64,000 nt of DNA from Muricoccus roseus. Lineage in GTDB: Bacteria; Pseudomonadota; Alphaproteobacteria; Acetobacterales; Acetobacteraceae. The notes beneath the pieces were generated by a model. The model saw only the letters and a program-made list of their open reading frames with translations, searched no databases and was not told where the DNA came from. The position numbers and the translations under genes are program-made. Below, in pieces: positions 7,927 through 15,998 of this stretch (position 1 is the first letter of the stretch; each line of letters begins with the position of its first letter). The stretch spans positions 62,001 to 126,000 of the forward strand of contig NZ_FQZF01000010.1 of NCBI RefSeq assembly GCF_900141905.1. The letters run 5' to 3'.

Positions 7927-9114
7927 ATGACCGCCTTCCAGAACCGGGTCGAGGACATCATGGCCTCCTCCACCCGGCGCGGCCTGCCCCGCAAGATCGA
8001 GCTCAAGCCCGCCAGCATCGCCGACACCATGCGCGGCTACGACAACTTCTGCCGCGTCATGGCCATCCGCCCCGGCGACCATGTGGTGATGCTGACCGAT
8101 CCGCTGCTCGACCCGCGCGTGGTGCAGGCCGTGCAGGGCCTCGCCCGTGGCCGCGGCGCCACCTTCATCTCCTACATGGGCGAATCCACCCGCTACGTGA
8201 CCGTGCCGGAGGAAGCCAAGGCGCTGCTGGAGCGCGCCACCTTCGTCGTCTCCACCTGGTTCGCCTCCGTGCTGGACCCCTATTGCATCGGCCTCCGCCG
8301 CAACAAGGGCCAGCGCTGGGTCAAGATCACCTTCTTCCGCGACCTGGACCTGCTGCACACGCCCCAGGCCCAGTTCCCCGTGGACCTGCTCGGCGAGATC
8401 GTCCGCGCCACCGGCCGCATGTTCCCGGAGGCCGGCGACTTCACCCTTCGCGTCACCGACCCGCGCGGCACCGATTTCCGCATCCCCTTCACCGAAGCGA
8501 TGCTGAGGAAGATGCGCGCCCACAACCGCTGGCGCGGCCAGAACGTGGCGGACCAGGACGGCTGCTACGTCCACTACATCCCCACCCACGGCCCCAACCT
8601 CTTCGAGCCGAGCATGGTCGGCCTCCAGCCCGAGGACAGGATCGGCATCTCCGGCACCATCTGGCCGCAATGGGCCGTTGGCTTCGACGAACCCTTCCGC
8701 GAACCGCTCGGCGTCGAGTTCCGGAACGACGTGGTCACCGCCGTCCATGGCGAGAGCTGGGAGGCGCAGGTGATGCGGGACTACCTCATCGGCGGCACGC
8801 TGGAGGAGTTGGGCTGCGGCCACAACCCGAAGGCGCCGCGCTTCGACATCTACCCCGCCGGCCCCAACTCCCCCGGTGCGCTCCATTTCGGCATCAATGC
8901 CCTTAAGCCCTCCGAATACCTGCGCCGCGTCATGCCGAACTGGGAGGAGCCGCATATCCACATGGACCTCGTCACCTATGACAGCACGGTCATGGCGGGG
9001 AACCGCTGCATGGTGGAGGACGGCTACCTCCTCTCCCTGCGCGATCCGCAGGTCCGCGCCCTCGCCGAAACCTACGGCGATCCGGTCGAACTCCTCGAAG
9101 CCTACCCTGTGTAG
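7927..9114 (+). CDS. M29-like metalloprotein related to 2,5-dihydroxypyridine 5,6-dioxygenase (NicX)
   Basis: A 395-residue protein with a GAGAGGAA ribosome site. The middle part (RPGDHVVMLTDPLLDPRVVQAV and the TFVVSTWFASVLDP region) and the C-terminal HIHMDL segment resemble the aminopeptidase-T/M29 fold shared with NicX. Candidate metal ligands by analogy are His299 (GCGHNP) and His345-x-Asp347; NicX uses one distant His and a His-x-Asp pair to hold Fe(II). If it is a ring-cleaving enzyme, the pathway substrate may be a hydroxylated pyridine acid rather than phthalate. It could instead be an uncharacterised peptidase-like hydrolase. No signal peptide is present. Confidence 0.68.
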   Translation: MTAFQNRVEDIMASSTRRGLPRKIELKPASIADTMRGYDNFCRVMAIRPGDHVVMLTDPLLDPRVVQAVQGLARGRGATFISYMGESTRYVTVPEEAKALLERATFVVSTWFASVLDPYCIGLRRNKGQRWVKITFFRDLDLLHTPQAQFPVDLLGEIVRATGRMFPEAGDFTLRVTDPRGTDFRIPFTEAMLRKMRAHNRWRGQNVADQDGCYVHYIPTHGPNLFEPSMVGLQPEDRIGISGTIWPQWAVGFDEPFREPLGVEFRNDVVTAVHGESWEAQVMRDYLIGGTLEELGCGHNPKAPRFDIYPAGPNSPGALHFGINALKPSEYLRRVMPNWEEPHIHMDLVTYDSTVMAGNRCMVEDGYLLSLRDPQVRALAETYGDPVELLEAYPV

Positions 9115-9140
9115 CGCGCCCAGGCGGAGGAAACGTCCCG

Positions 9141-10127
9141 ATGAAAAGCCAGAACGACATCGCCCGCCGCACGCTCCTCGGCGCCGGCGCCGGCGCCGCC
9201 CTCCTCGCCGCTCCGGCCCTCGCGCAGTCCTATCCGGACCGCCCGGTGCGCCTCATCGTCCCCTTCGCCCCCGGTGGCGGAGGGGACACGCTCGCTCGCC
9301 TCTCCGCCTCCGCCGCGCAGCCCCTCCTCGGCCAGCCCCTGGTAATCGAGAACCGCGCCGGCGCCGGCGGCAACATCGGCGCCGAACTCGCCGCCCGCGG
9401 CCCGGCCGATGGCTACACCCTGTTCTACGGCACCAACGGCACGCACGCGATCAACGAGGCCCTCTACCCCCGCCTGCCATTCCGCCCGGATGCCGACTTC
9501 ACCCCTGTCGCCGCCCTCACCCGCATCGCGCTCGTCATCGTCGTCCGCAAGGACCTGCCGGTGGAAACCGGCCCCGAGCTCGTCGCCTGGCTGAAGGACC
9601 GGCCCGGCAAGGTCGCCTATGCCTCGGCCGGCAACGGCACCACCGGCCACATCGCCTCCGAGATGTTCCGCGTCGCCGCCGGGGTGGAGATCACCCACAT
9701 CCCGTATCGCGGCAACGGCGCCGCCATGACGGACCTGGCGGCCGGCCGCGTGGACATGGCCATCGACCTCATCCCGGCCGCCGCCCCGCTGCTGGAAGCA
9801 GGCTCGGTCCGGGCACTGGCCGTGACCAGCGCCCAGCCCCTCCCCAGCCATCCCGGCCTGCCCACGGTCGCTTCCTTCCTGCCGGGCTTCGAGGTCGGGG
9901 CCTGGGACGGCATCTTCGCCCCGGCCGGCACGCCGCCCGCCGCCGTTCAGGCCCTCAACGCCGCCTTTCGCCGCGCCCTGCGCGACCCCGACACGCTTGC
10001 CCGCCTCAGCCGTCGCGGCGCCGATGTCGCACCCCTGGAAACCCCCGCCGACTTCGCCGCCTATGTCTCGGCGGAGCGTCCGAAATGGGCCAGTGCCGTG
10101 CGCGCAAGCGGGGCCAGGATGGACTGA
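9141..10127 (+). CDS. TTT (Bug) family periplasmic solute receptor
   Basis: A 328-residue receptor closing the phthalate-like operon, 26 bp after the M29-like gene and behind a GGCGGAGGAAAC ribosome site. It has a signal peptide with an Arg pair (IARRTLLGAGAGAALLAAPALAQ), then [44 protein letters not shown] and HIPYRGNGAAMTDLAAG. It is the second Bug receptor of the same operon, so two related ligands, or one paralogue used in signalling, are possible. No transporter membrane subunit is adjacent. Confidence 0.9.
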   Translation: MKSQNDIARRTLLGAGAGAALLAAPALAQSYPDRPVRLIVPFAPGGGGDTLARLSASAAQPLLGQPLVIENRAGAGGNIGAELAARGPADGYTLFYGTNGTHAINEALYPRLPFRPDADFTPVAALTRIALVIVVRKDLPVETGPELVAWLKDRPGKVAYASAGNGTTGHIASEMFRVAAGVEITHIPYRGNGAAMTDLAAGRVDMAIDLIPAAAPLLEAGSVRALAVTSAQPLPSHPGLPTVASFLPGFEVGAWDGIFAPAGTPPAAVQALNAAFRRALRDPDTLARLSRRGADVAPLETPADFAAYVSAERPKWASAVRASGARMD

Positions 10128-10483
10128 GCGGCGCCAACGCGGCGGACCTCCCACGCGGTCCTCGGTGCTTGGCGTGGAGGCAGCAATCGGTGCTGACAAG
10201 GCGGTGCGCGGTGCCTCAGTCGCTGAGGCACAGGGCAACTCAGAAGGTCTGCAATCCACCGGGCCGGTACGACCTATGCTTCTGGCCATGCTCCTTTTGC
10301 ACCCGGGCGGCCGTGCTGGCCCCTGATCACCTCCCGACGCCGCTGCTCCGCATCGTCGACGCCAAGGCACAAAGAACCAAGCCGAGCTCCCCCTCCTTCA
10401 ATCGGAGGAGGGCGGCACAATCGCTCAGATCAGGGACGTAACCGGCAGGGCCCAGCACACGGTCCGGGGCTCCATGGCCGGGC
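10128..10483. other. Intergenic stretch holding a decayed gene fragment
   Basis: These 356 bases separate the end of the catabolic operon from a convergent response-regulator gene. The right third holds a DUF3489-like remnant (separate entry). I see no clear terminator for the operon and nothing recognisable in the left two thirds. Confidence 0.4.
10363..10482 (+). pseudogene. DUF3489-like gene fragment
   Basis: One plus-strand frame reads GTKNQAELPLLQ, then EEGGTIAQIRDVTGRAQHTVRG. This follows the DUF3489 helix-turn-helix pattern (GTKQAxLIxML..EGATIAxIxxATGWQPHTVRG) from memory. No start codon or N-terminal half is present, conserved positions have drifted (for example the WQ before HTVRG is lost), and the frame runs into the end of the convergent response-regulator gene. 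I read it as a dead 3' fragment of a small DNA-binding-like protein. Confidence 0.45.
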
Positions 10484-10879
10484 TTAATCCGCCAAACGCC
10501 TCCGCATGATCCCGGCGAGGCAGGACACGACCTCCGCGGGGCCGTAAGGCTTTGTGATAACCAGAGCGTCCGTGTGCTGCCCCTTGTTCACCGCCGACGC
10601 TTCGTAACCGGTCGCGAACACGAACGGCACGCCCAGTGCGGCAAGGCGGTCAGCGACCGGGAGTGCCGACTGGCCATCGGCAAGGCTGTAGTCGATGACG
10701 GCAGCATCAATCCCACCCTCGGACATGGCCGTCGTGATGGCTGACAGCGCCTCCGCGACCCTCGCCGCCTGAACGACGGTCTGCGCGCCCGCGATCATCA
10801 ACGCGTCTTCCAGCAAAAAGGTGATCAGCGGCTCGTCCTCCACCACGAGGATGCGCCGCCCCTGAAAATCCGAAGTCAT
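10484..10879 (-). CDS. Stand-alone response-regulator receiver domain
   Basis: A 131-residue CheY-like protein with only a receiver domain. The acidic pocket is seen in VVEDEP (residues 12-17), the phosphorylatable Asp63 in AVIDYSL, the switch residue in FVFATGYE and Lys110 in ITKPYG. A GGGAG site precedes the ATG at 10879. No output domain follows, so it would act through protein contact, as a phosphate sink or in a stress-signalling relay. The FATGY form is common among alphaproteobacterial single-domain regulators. No histidine kinase lies next to it. Confidence 0.88.
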   Translation of the reverse strand: MTSDFQGRRILVVEDEPLITFLLEDALMIAGAQTVVQAARVAEALSAITTAMSEGGIDAAVIDYSLADGQSALPVADRLAALGVPFVFATGYEASAVNKGQHTDALVITKPYGPAEVVSCLAGIMRRRLAD

Positions 10880-10955
10880 GGTGAACTCCCTGGCCGAGAA
10901 CGGCCGTATGGCTGGACCCTATATCGAAAGGCGCATCTCAGCGAAGCTGGGACCG

Positions 10956-11219
10956 TCAACGCTTTCGCTTCGCGGCGGCCGGCGTCGGCGCCAGCATCCG
11001 TTGGGCAGCCGGGGGCAGATCCTCTTCCAGGATGGTGAGGTGCAAAGCGTAGGACACCTCGCCATCCTCGGCATCGCGGTGGAGCGTGCCGATCACCTCG
11101 CCTCCCGCCTCGATCTCAACGCTCATCCCTGCTTGCTTCGGGGGTATGACGCTGATGCGCTCCGTCCCCAACAGGCGCCGCAGGTAGGCCTGCACGCGCT
11201 CGATCTCCGATTTAGTCAC
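10956..11219 (-). CDS. DUF3126-family small protein
   Basis: I start this gene at the GTG at 11219 (GGGAG about 10 bp upstream), giving 87 residues beginning MTKSEIERVQAYLRRLLGT. A longer in-frame reading to 11375 adds a proline-rich stretch with no support. The pattern ERVQAYLRRLLG, ISV, EVIGTL, DAEDGEVSYALHLTILEEDL matches, as I recall it, the short alphaproteobacterial family DUF3126, whose function is unknown. A basic tail (AAAKRKR) ends the protein. It is about 75 bp upstream of the receiver-domain gene, so the two could be co-transcribed. Confidence 0.75.
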   Translation of the reverse strand: MTKSEIERVQAYLRRLLGTERISVIPPKQAGMSVEIEAGGEVIGTLHRDAEDGEVSYALHLTILEEDLPPAAQRMLAPTPAAAKRKR

Positions 11220-11460
11220 TCTCAACAAACTCCCACTGGGTCTGGCGGCGTCAAGGAATCCTCCGTCCGAAATGATCCACTCCGCGACGGAGCAGGCTGG
11301 GGGCTGTACGGGGAGCCGATGCACTCCCCTGTGATCCATGGGAGCGGAGGGATGTAGCGGAACGGGCAAGCGCACTGAAATGACATGCGCTGGACATGGA
11401 GCATTCCCACCCTGTCGCGCAAGGGCACCTACCCGCTAAACCAATCTGCTGGAGCCCTAA

Positions 11461-11586
11461 GGTAGGGGACTCATTCAGGCCATTCGCTGACGGTGGCCAC
11501 GCGCTACGACCGGCTCGCCCGGAACTACCTCGCCAGCCTCGCTCTCGTCGCCACCGTCAGCGAGTGGCCTGAATGAGTCCCCTACC
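11461..11586 (+). mobile_element. Fold-back remnant of an IS5-family insertion sequence
   Basis: Two 37-bp arms, 11461-11497 and 11550-11586, are inverted repeats of each other with a single mismatch. The interior and right arm encode, in one frame ending at the TGA at 11574-11576, TRYDRLARNYLASLALVATV and SEWPE, which is the typical C-terminus of IS5-group transposases. The left arm is therefore an inverted copy of the right end including coding sequence, not just a normal terminal repeat. The result is a 126-bp MITE-like hairpin. I could not find a convincing target-site duplication. Confidence 0.65.
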
Positions 11587-11657
11587 TAGAGCAGTTCTTG
11601 CGGTCTGGCGCCGCCGAGAGTCGCTCCGCTGTGGGCAGCGATCGGCGAGCGGATGAG

Positions 11658-11687
11658 AAGAGCCGCCAGGGATGCCTGGCGGCTCTT
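11658..11687. terminator. Rho-independent-like terminator hairpin
   Basis: A 13-bp perfect stem (AAGAGCCGCCAGG / CCTGGCGGCTCTT) closes a GATG loop. It lies 45 bp past the stop of the RTX gene at 11732 (minus strand), where the arm end TCTT and TCTC supply a modest U-rich tail. The plus-strand side is followed by CCTT. It probably ends the RTX transcript and insulates it from the IS remnant. Confidence 0.6.
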
Positions 11688-11731
11688 CCTTGCGCGCTTC
11701 GGCCCGGGGTCCGAGATGAACCGGCCTCGCC

Positions 11732-12358
11732 TCAGCCCAGCCGGATTTGCTCGACCTGGGAGAAGCGCATGCTCTCGCCGCCGTGGTTGATGACCCCGCC
11801 GAAGGTGGCCGGGTTGCCGGCTGCATCCGTAAAGGTGACCACGTTGTTGTTGACGTGCATCTGGAGACCGCTGGTCTCGCCCTCCAGCGTCAGCGAGCCC
11901 TGCAGATCCTGCAGGCTCATCCCCTGGATGTTCAGCGTGTCGTTCCCGGCGCCACCCTGGAACTGATCGTTGCCGTCGCCCGGCGCCCAGATGAAGCTGT
12001 CGTTGCCCGCGCCGCCGAAGGCCAGGTCGGCCGCCCCGTCGGCCGCGCCGCCGTCAAGGAAGTCGTTGCCATTCTCGCCGTGCAGCTGGTCCTGGCCGGA
12101 GCCGCCGTTCAGGGTGTCGCTGCCCTGCCCGCCATAGGCCAGGTCATTGCCCGAGCCGGTACTGATGAAGTCGTTCCCGCTCTCGCCAAAGGCCTGGTCG
12201 TTACCCGCTCCGGTGTTGACGTTGTCGTTGCCGCTGCCACTGAAGATGACGTCCGCCTGGGCGGTGCCGTGCATCGTGTCGCTGCCGGCCGAGCCTTGCT
12301 GGAAGGCGCCACCCGTTACCTTGTTCAGATCTTCGGTGCGCAGGGATTTCGGAGACAT
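11732..12358 (-). CDS. Small RTX beta-roll protein with a double-glycine leader
   Basis: The 208-residue product starts at the ATG at 12358. Residues 1-17, MSPKSLRTEDLNKVTGG, fit the double-glycine leader rule: Leu at -12, Asp at -8, Leu at -7, Val at -4, Gly at -2 and -1. The rest is about ten glycine/aspartate nonapeptides (SGSGNDNVN, TGAGNDQAF, GGSGQDQLH, GGAGNDTLN) that form Ca2+-binding beta-rolls, followed by a roughly 50-residue C-terminal domain ending EQIRLG. No enzymatic domain is seen. The divergent cassette at 12557-18962 encodes a C39-peptidase exporter, which cleaves after double glycines. I infer this protein is its cargo, cleaved between Gly17 and Ala18 and folded outside with calcium. 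Confidence 0.82.
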   Translation of the reverse strand: MSPKSLRTEDLNKVTGGAFQQGSAGSDTMHGTAQADVIFSGSGNDNVNTGAGNDQAFGESGNDFISTGSGNDLAYGGQGSDTLNGGSGQDQLHGENGNDFLDGGAADGAADLAFGGAGNDSFIWAPGDGNDQFQGGAGNDTLNIQGMSLQDLQGSLTLEGETSGLQMHVNNNVVTFTDAAGNPATFGGVINHGGESMRFSQVEQIRLG

Positions 12359-12400
12359 TCGAGAGCAACCTCTTCGTGTTCGGTTTCGGACGCGTATCAT

Positions 12401-12445
12401 GTGCCCCGGGGCACGGCTACGGAGATCTGTCTATCGCGGCGATAG
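12401..12445. promoter_or_regulatory. Two palindromes in the divergent RTX/exporter promoter
   Basis: GTGCCCCGGGGCAC (12401-12414) is a perfect 14-bp palindrome. CTATCGC-G-GCGATAG (12431-12445) has perfect 7-bp arms around one base. Both lie in the roughly 200-bp spacer between the RTX gene and the adaptor gene, making them candidate operators for joint control. No dedicated regulator gene is adjacent. Confidence 0.4.
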
Positions 12446-12556
12446 GGCGCGGCATGCGGGGAGGGGATGGTGCGGGTATTCCTTCCGGATCAGGGCCGAT
12501 GCATAGTCGCAAGAAGCCGGCGCTGCCGGGTGTCCCCGCAAGGCTTCCGCCCCGGC

Positions 12557-13846
12557 ATGTCGTCGCCTCCCCTCTTCCGCAGCCAGGCCGTCGCTGAGGC
12601 CTCGGCGCCTGACCGCTATGACGAGCCCTTGCGCGTCATGCGCCCCTGGACCTGGGTCGTGGGAGGAATGCTGCTGGCGCTGACGGTGATCGGCGTGGTC
12701 TGGTCGGCCTTCGTGGAGGTGCCGATCAAGGTGGCCGGCCGCGGAATCCTTCTTCCCTCCGGCGGCATCGTGGACATCGTGGCCGATACGGATGGCAGGA
12801 TCGACCACCTTCTCGCGCGTCCGGGCGACCGGGTGCGGGCTGGCCAGGCCGTGGCCGTGGTGGATCAGTCCGAGATCCGCCTGCAGCTGGCCCTGGCTGA
12901 GGGCCAGGCCGCGGATGCGCTGCGCCACCGGCGCGAACTGGCTGCGTTTCATCAGCGCGAGGCGGCGGCGGGAGACGCCTTCCGTGCTGCGAGGGATACC
13001 TCCCTGGCGGGCAACTTACGGATGCTCGACGAGCGCCTGGGCATGATGACGCAGCGCGAGGATGTACTCCGAGGGCTGATGCAGCAGAACCTCATCAACC
13101 GTGATCGCGCGCTCTACGCCCGGGTCGAGGTCCTTCAGCTTCGCGAGCAGATGGCGGCCGCCCGGAACGAGCGGGAACAGCTCTCCCTGGACCAGGCGCT
13201 GAAGCGGACCCAGCAGGAGCGCGAGGCGCTGGAGGCCGAGCGGCGCGTGGACGAAACGAGCCGGCAGGTCGAGGCGCTCCGCACGCGGCTGGACCGGCTG
13301 GGCGAGGTGCTGTCCCCCTATTCCGGCACGGTGGTGGAGCAGAAGGCGAATGCGGGCCAGGTCGTCGCCCGTGGCGCGGCGCTGCTCACCATCGAACGTG
13401 ACCCCGAGGGTGGGCGGGAGGCGCCGGTGGCCGTGATCTATGTCACCGCCCAGGACGGCAAGCGGCTTTTCCCGGGCCTTGCCGTCGAGGTTTCGCCCTC
13501 CTCCACGCGGCGGGAGGAGGATGGCTTCGTGCATGGGCGCGTCACCCGCGTCTCCCATGTCCCGGCCTCCTCCGCCGGGCTTTTGCGGACGCTGCAGAAC
13601 GACCAGCTCGTGCGCAACTTCACCACGGAGCTGGGCGCCCCCTTCGAGGTGGAGGTGGCGCTCGACGCCGACCGCACGACCCGCAGCGGCCTGCGCTGGT
13701 CCACGGGCCGGGGCCCCGACTTCCCGGTTGAATCCGGCACGCTGGCCGAGGCGGAGGTGACCGTGCGTTCGGTCCGTCTGCTCGGCCTCGGCTTTCCCGC
13801 GCTCCGCGGCCTGCTCACGCGCCCCGCCGAGGCCGCCCGCTCCTGA
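12557..13846 (+). CDS. NHLM-type HlyD-family secretion adaptor
   Basis: A 429-residue periplasmic adaptor. The start MSSPPLFRSQAV matches how such NHLM adaptors begin; an in-frame ATG at 12467 behind GGGGAGGGG is an alternative. A single membrane segment (about residues 31-50, WTWVVGGMLLALTVIGVVW) is followed by a lipoyl/barrel-sandwich half (GRIDHLLARPGDRVRAGQAVAVVD), a long coiled coil (about 95-255, rich in Glu, Arg, Gln) and the second lipoyl half (SPYSGTVVEQKANAGQVVARG). It would bridge the inner-membrane exporter to the periplasm or outer-membrane channel. Its stop overlaps the next ATG by one base, so translation is probably coupled. Confidence 0.85.
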   Translation: MSSPPLFRSQAVAEASAPDRYDEPLRVMRPWTWVVGGMLLALTVIGVVWSAFVEVPIKVAGRGILLPSGGIVDIVADTDGRIDHLLARPGDRVRAGQAVAVVDQSEIRLQLALAEGQAADALRHRRELAAFHQREAAAGDAFRAARDTSLAGNLRMLDERLGMMTQREDVLRGLMQQNLINRDRALYARVEVLQLREQMAAARNEREQLSLDQALKRTQQEREALEAERRVDETSRQVEALRTRLDRLGEVLSPYSGTVVEQKANAGQVVARGAALLTIERDPEGGREAPVAVIYVTAQDGKRLFPGLAVEVSPSSTRREEDGFVHGRVTRVSHVPASSAGLLRTLQNDQLVRNFTTELGAPFEVEVALDADRTTRSGLRWSTGRGPDFPVESGTLAEAEVTVRSVRLLGLGFPALRGLLTRPAEAARS

Positions 13847-15996
13847 TGCCTGGCTGGACGAAGCGCCGGGCTCGCACGCCAACGGTTCTGCAGATGGAGG
13901 CGGCCGAGTGCGGGGCCGCCGCGCTGGGCATCGTTCTCGGCCATCACGGCCGCTGGGTCACGCTGGAGGAGTTGCGCACCGCCTGCGGCGTCTCCCGCGA
14001 CGGCAGCCGCGCGAGCCACATCGCCGAGGCCGCTCGCGGCTACGGGCTGGCCGTCGAGGCCTTCCGCATCGAGCCGGCGGACCTCGCCGGCCTGCCCATG
14101 CCGCTCGTCGCCCATTGGGGCATGAACCACTTCGTCGTGGTGGAGGGGAGCGGGCACAGCGGCACCTGGATCAACGACCCCGCCAGCGGCCCCCGCCGCG
14201 TGTCGATGGAGGAGCTGGACCGGAACCTGAGCGGCGTGGTGCTGACGATGCGCCCCGGCGAGGCGTTCCGCCGCGGCGGCGAGCGCCCCCGGGTGCTGCG
14301 CGGGCTGCTGCACCGCCTGAAGGGCAGCGGCGCCGCCTTCGGTTTCCTCCTGGGCCTCAGTCTGCTGCTGACGGTCCCCGCCCTGCTGGTGCCGGCCTTC
14401 TCGCAGGTCTTCGTGGACGACATCCTGGTGGGCCAGTTCGATTCCTGGCTGCCGCCCCTGCTCTGGGGCATGGGGGGCACCGCGCTCGCGATGGGGCTCA
14501 TCACCTGGCTCCAGCTCGACCTCCTGCTGCGGCTCGAGACGCGCCTCTCCATAGACGGTTCCGCTGCCTTCCTGCGGCGCCTGGTCCAGCTTCCCGTCTC
14601 GTTCTTCGCCCAGCGCCACCCCGGCGACATCGCCGGACGCGTGATGCTGAACGATCGCGTGGCGCGTCTTGTCTCGGGCGATGCGGGGCGCGGCCTGCTC
14701 GGGCTTGTCACCGCGCTGGCCTATGCCGCCGCCATGGCGGCCTATGCGCCGGGGCTTGCCGCCGTGGTGGTGGGGGCCGCGGCCGCGAACATCCTCGCCC
14801 TCATGCTGCTCGGCCGTTCCATGGCCGACGACAACCAGCGTCTGCTCTCGCGCACCCTTCGTTCGGAGGGGCTCGCGCGCGGCGGGTTGCGGATGATGGA
14901 AACCTATCGCGCGGCCGGTGCGGAGGACCAGCTCCTCGCCCAGGTGGCGGGAACCCGGGCGGGAGCGGCCAATATCGCCCAGCGCCTCGCCGTACGCCGC
15001 GCCCTGCTGGAGGGGCTGCCGGCCTTCTCCGCCGTACTGGCCGCCGCCGCCGTGCTGGTGCTTGGCGGGGGGCGCATCATGGATGGCACGATGAGCGTCG
15101 GGCAGCTCGTCGCCTTCCAGGCGCTCGCCATGGGGTTCATGGGGCCGGTGGCCCAGCTGGTCGGCGTGGCGGCCCAGATGCAGGACGCCCGCGCCAACCT
15201 CACCCTGCTGGAGGACACGCTGCTCCACCCCCGCGCGCCGGAGTTCGCGGCGGCGGCGGCGGTCCGCCTCGCGCCCCTTCCGGGCCATGTGGAGCTGCGT
15301 GACGTGACCTTCGGCCACAGCCGCCTCGCTCCGCCGCTGCTCGACGGGGTCTCGCTCCGCATCGAGCCAGGGCGGCGCCTCGGGATTGTCGGCGGCTCCG
15401 GCTCGGGCAAGTCCACCCTCGCCCTCCTGATCGCCGGCCTTTACCGCCCCTGGGCGGGCGAGGTCCGGATCGACGGCCTTGCCATATCGGATATCCCGCG
15501 CTCCACCCTGCGGCAGGAGGTTGCGGTGGTGGACCAGGCCGGCTTCCTCTTCGACGGCACGGTGCGCGACAACATCGCCCTTTGGGACCCCACCCTCGCG
15601 GACGAGCGCCTGGTGGAAAGCGCGCGCGATGCCGCGATCCATGACGAGATCCTCGCGCGCCGGGGTGGCTATGCCGGCGCCGTTGCGGAGGAGGGGCGGA
15701 ACTGGTCGGGCGGGCAGCGGGCCCGGATGGAACTGGCCCGCGCCCTCGCGACTGAGCCGTCGATCCTGGTGCTGGACGAGGCCACCGCCGCGCTCGACAA
15801 CCGTGCCGAGGCGCAGGTCATGGCCAATCTCCGGCGCCGCGGCTGTACCATGGTGGTGATCGCCCACCGCCTGGCCCTGGTGCGCGACTGCGACGAGGTG
15901 ATCGTCATGGAGGCCGGCCGCATCGTTCAGCGCGGCCAGCCGGAGGCGCTGGCGGCCGAGGACGGGCCGTTCCGCGCCATGCTGGCGAGCGCCTAG
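13846..15996 (+). CDS. C39-peptidase-containing ABC exporter (NHLM system)
   Basis: This 716-residue transporter has all three expected modules. The N-terminal C39 peptidase shows the catalytic set Gln16, Cys22 (QMEAAECGAAALG), His95 (MNHFVVVEG) and Asp111 (WINDPASG). A six-helix membrane domain spans about residues 160-440. The ATPase has Walker A GGSGSGKST near 517, the signature WSGGQR near 620 and Walker B ILVLDEATAALD near 640. Such proteins cleave double-glycine leaders in the cytoplasm and export the mature peptide. All catalytic residues are intact, so it should be active. The best candidate substrate is the divergent RTX protein; no other leader-bearing gene is visible nearby. Confidence 0.92.
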   Translation: MPGWTKRRARTPTVLQMEAAECGAAALGIVLGHHGRWVTLEELRTACGVSRDGSRASHIAEAARGYGLAVEAFRIEPADLAGLPMPLVAHWGMNHFVVVEGSGHSGTWINDPASGPRRVSMEELDRNLSGVVLTMRPGEAFRRGGERPRVLRGLLHRLKGSGAAFGFLLGLSLLLTVPALLVPAFSQVFVDDILVGQFDSWLPPLLWGMGGTALAMGLITWLQLDLLLRLETRLSIDGSAAFLRRLVQLPVSFFAQRHPGDIAGRVMLNDRVARLVSGDAGRGLLGLVTALAYAAAMAAYAPGLAAVVVGAAAANILALMLLGRSMADDNQRLLSRTLRSEGLARGGLRMMETYRAAGAEDQLLAQVAGTRAGAANIAQRLAVRRALLEGLPAFSAVLAAAAVLVLGGGRIMDGTMSVGQLVAFQALAMGFMGPVAQLVGVAAQMQDARANLTLLEDTLLHPRAPEFAAAAAVRLAPLPGHVELRDVTFGHSRLAPPLLDGVSLRIEPGRRLGIVGGSGSGKSTLALLIAGLYRPWAGEVRIDGLAISDIPRSTLRQEVAVVDQAGFLFDGTVRDNIALWDPTLADERLVESARDAAIHDEILARRGGYAGAVAEEGRNWSGGQRARMELARALATEPSILVLDEATAALDNRAEAQVMANLRRRGCTMVVIAHRLALVRDCDEVIVMEAGRIVQRGQPEALAAEDGPFRAMLASA

Positions 15997-15998
15997 CG

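Noticed and set aside
13438-15867. An 809-codon open frame antisense to the C39 exporter
   Set aside because: It is an antisense shadow of a gene with complete catalytic motifs; its His/Gly/Arg-rich composition resembles no family and it has no ribosome site.
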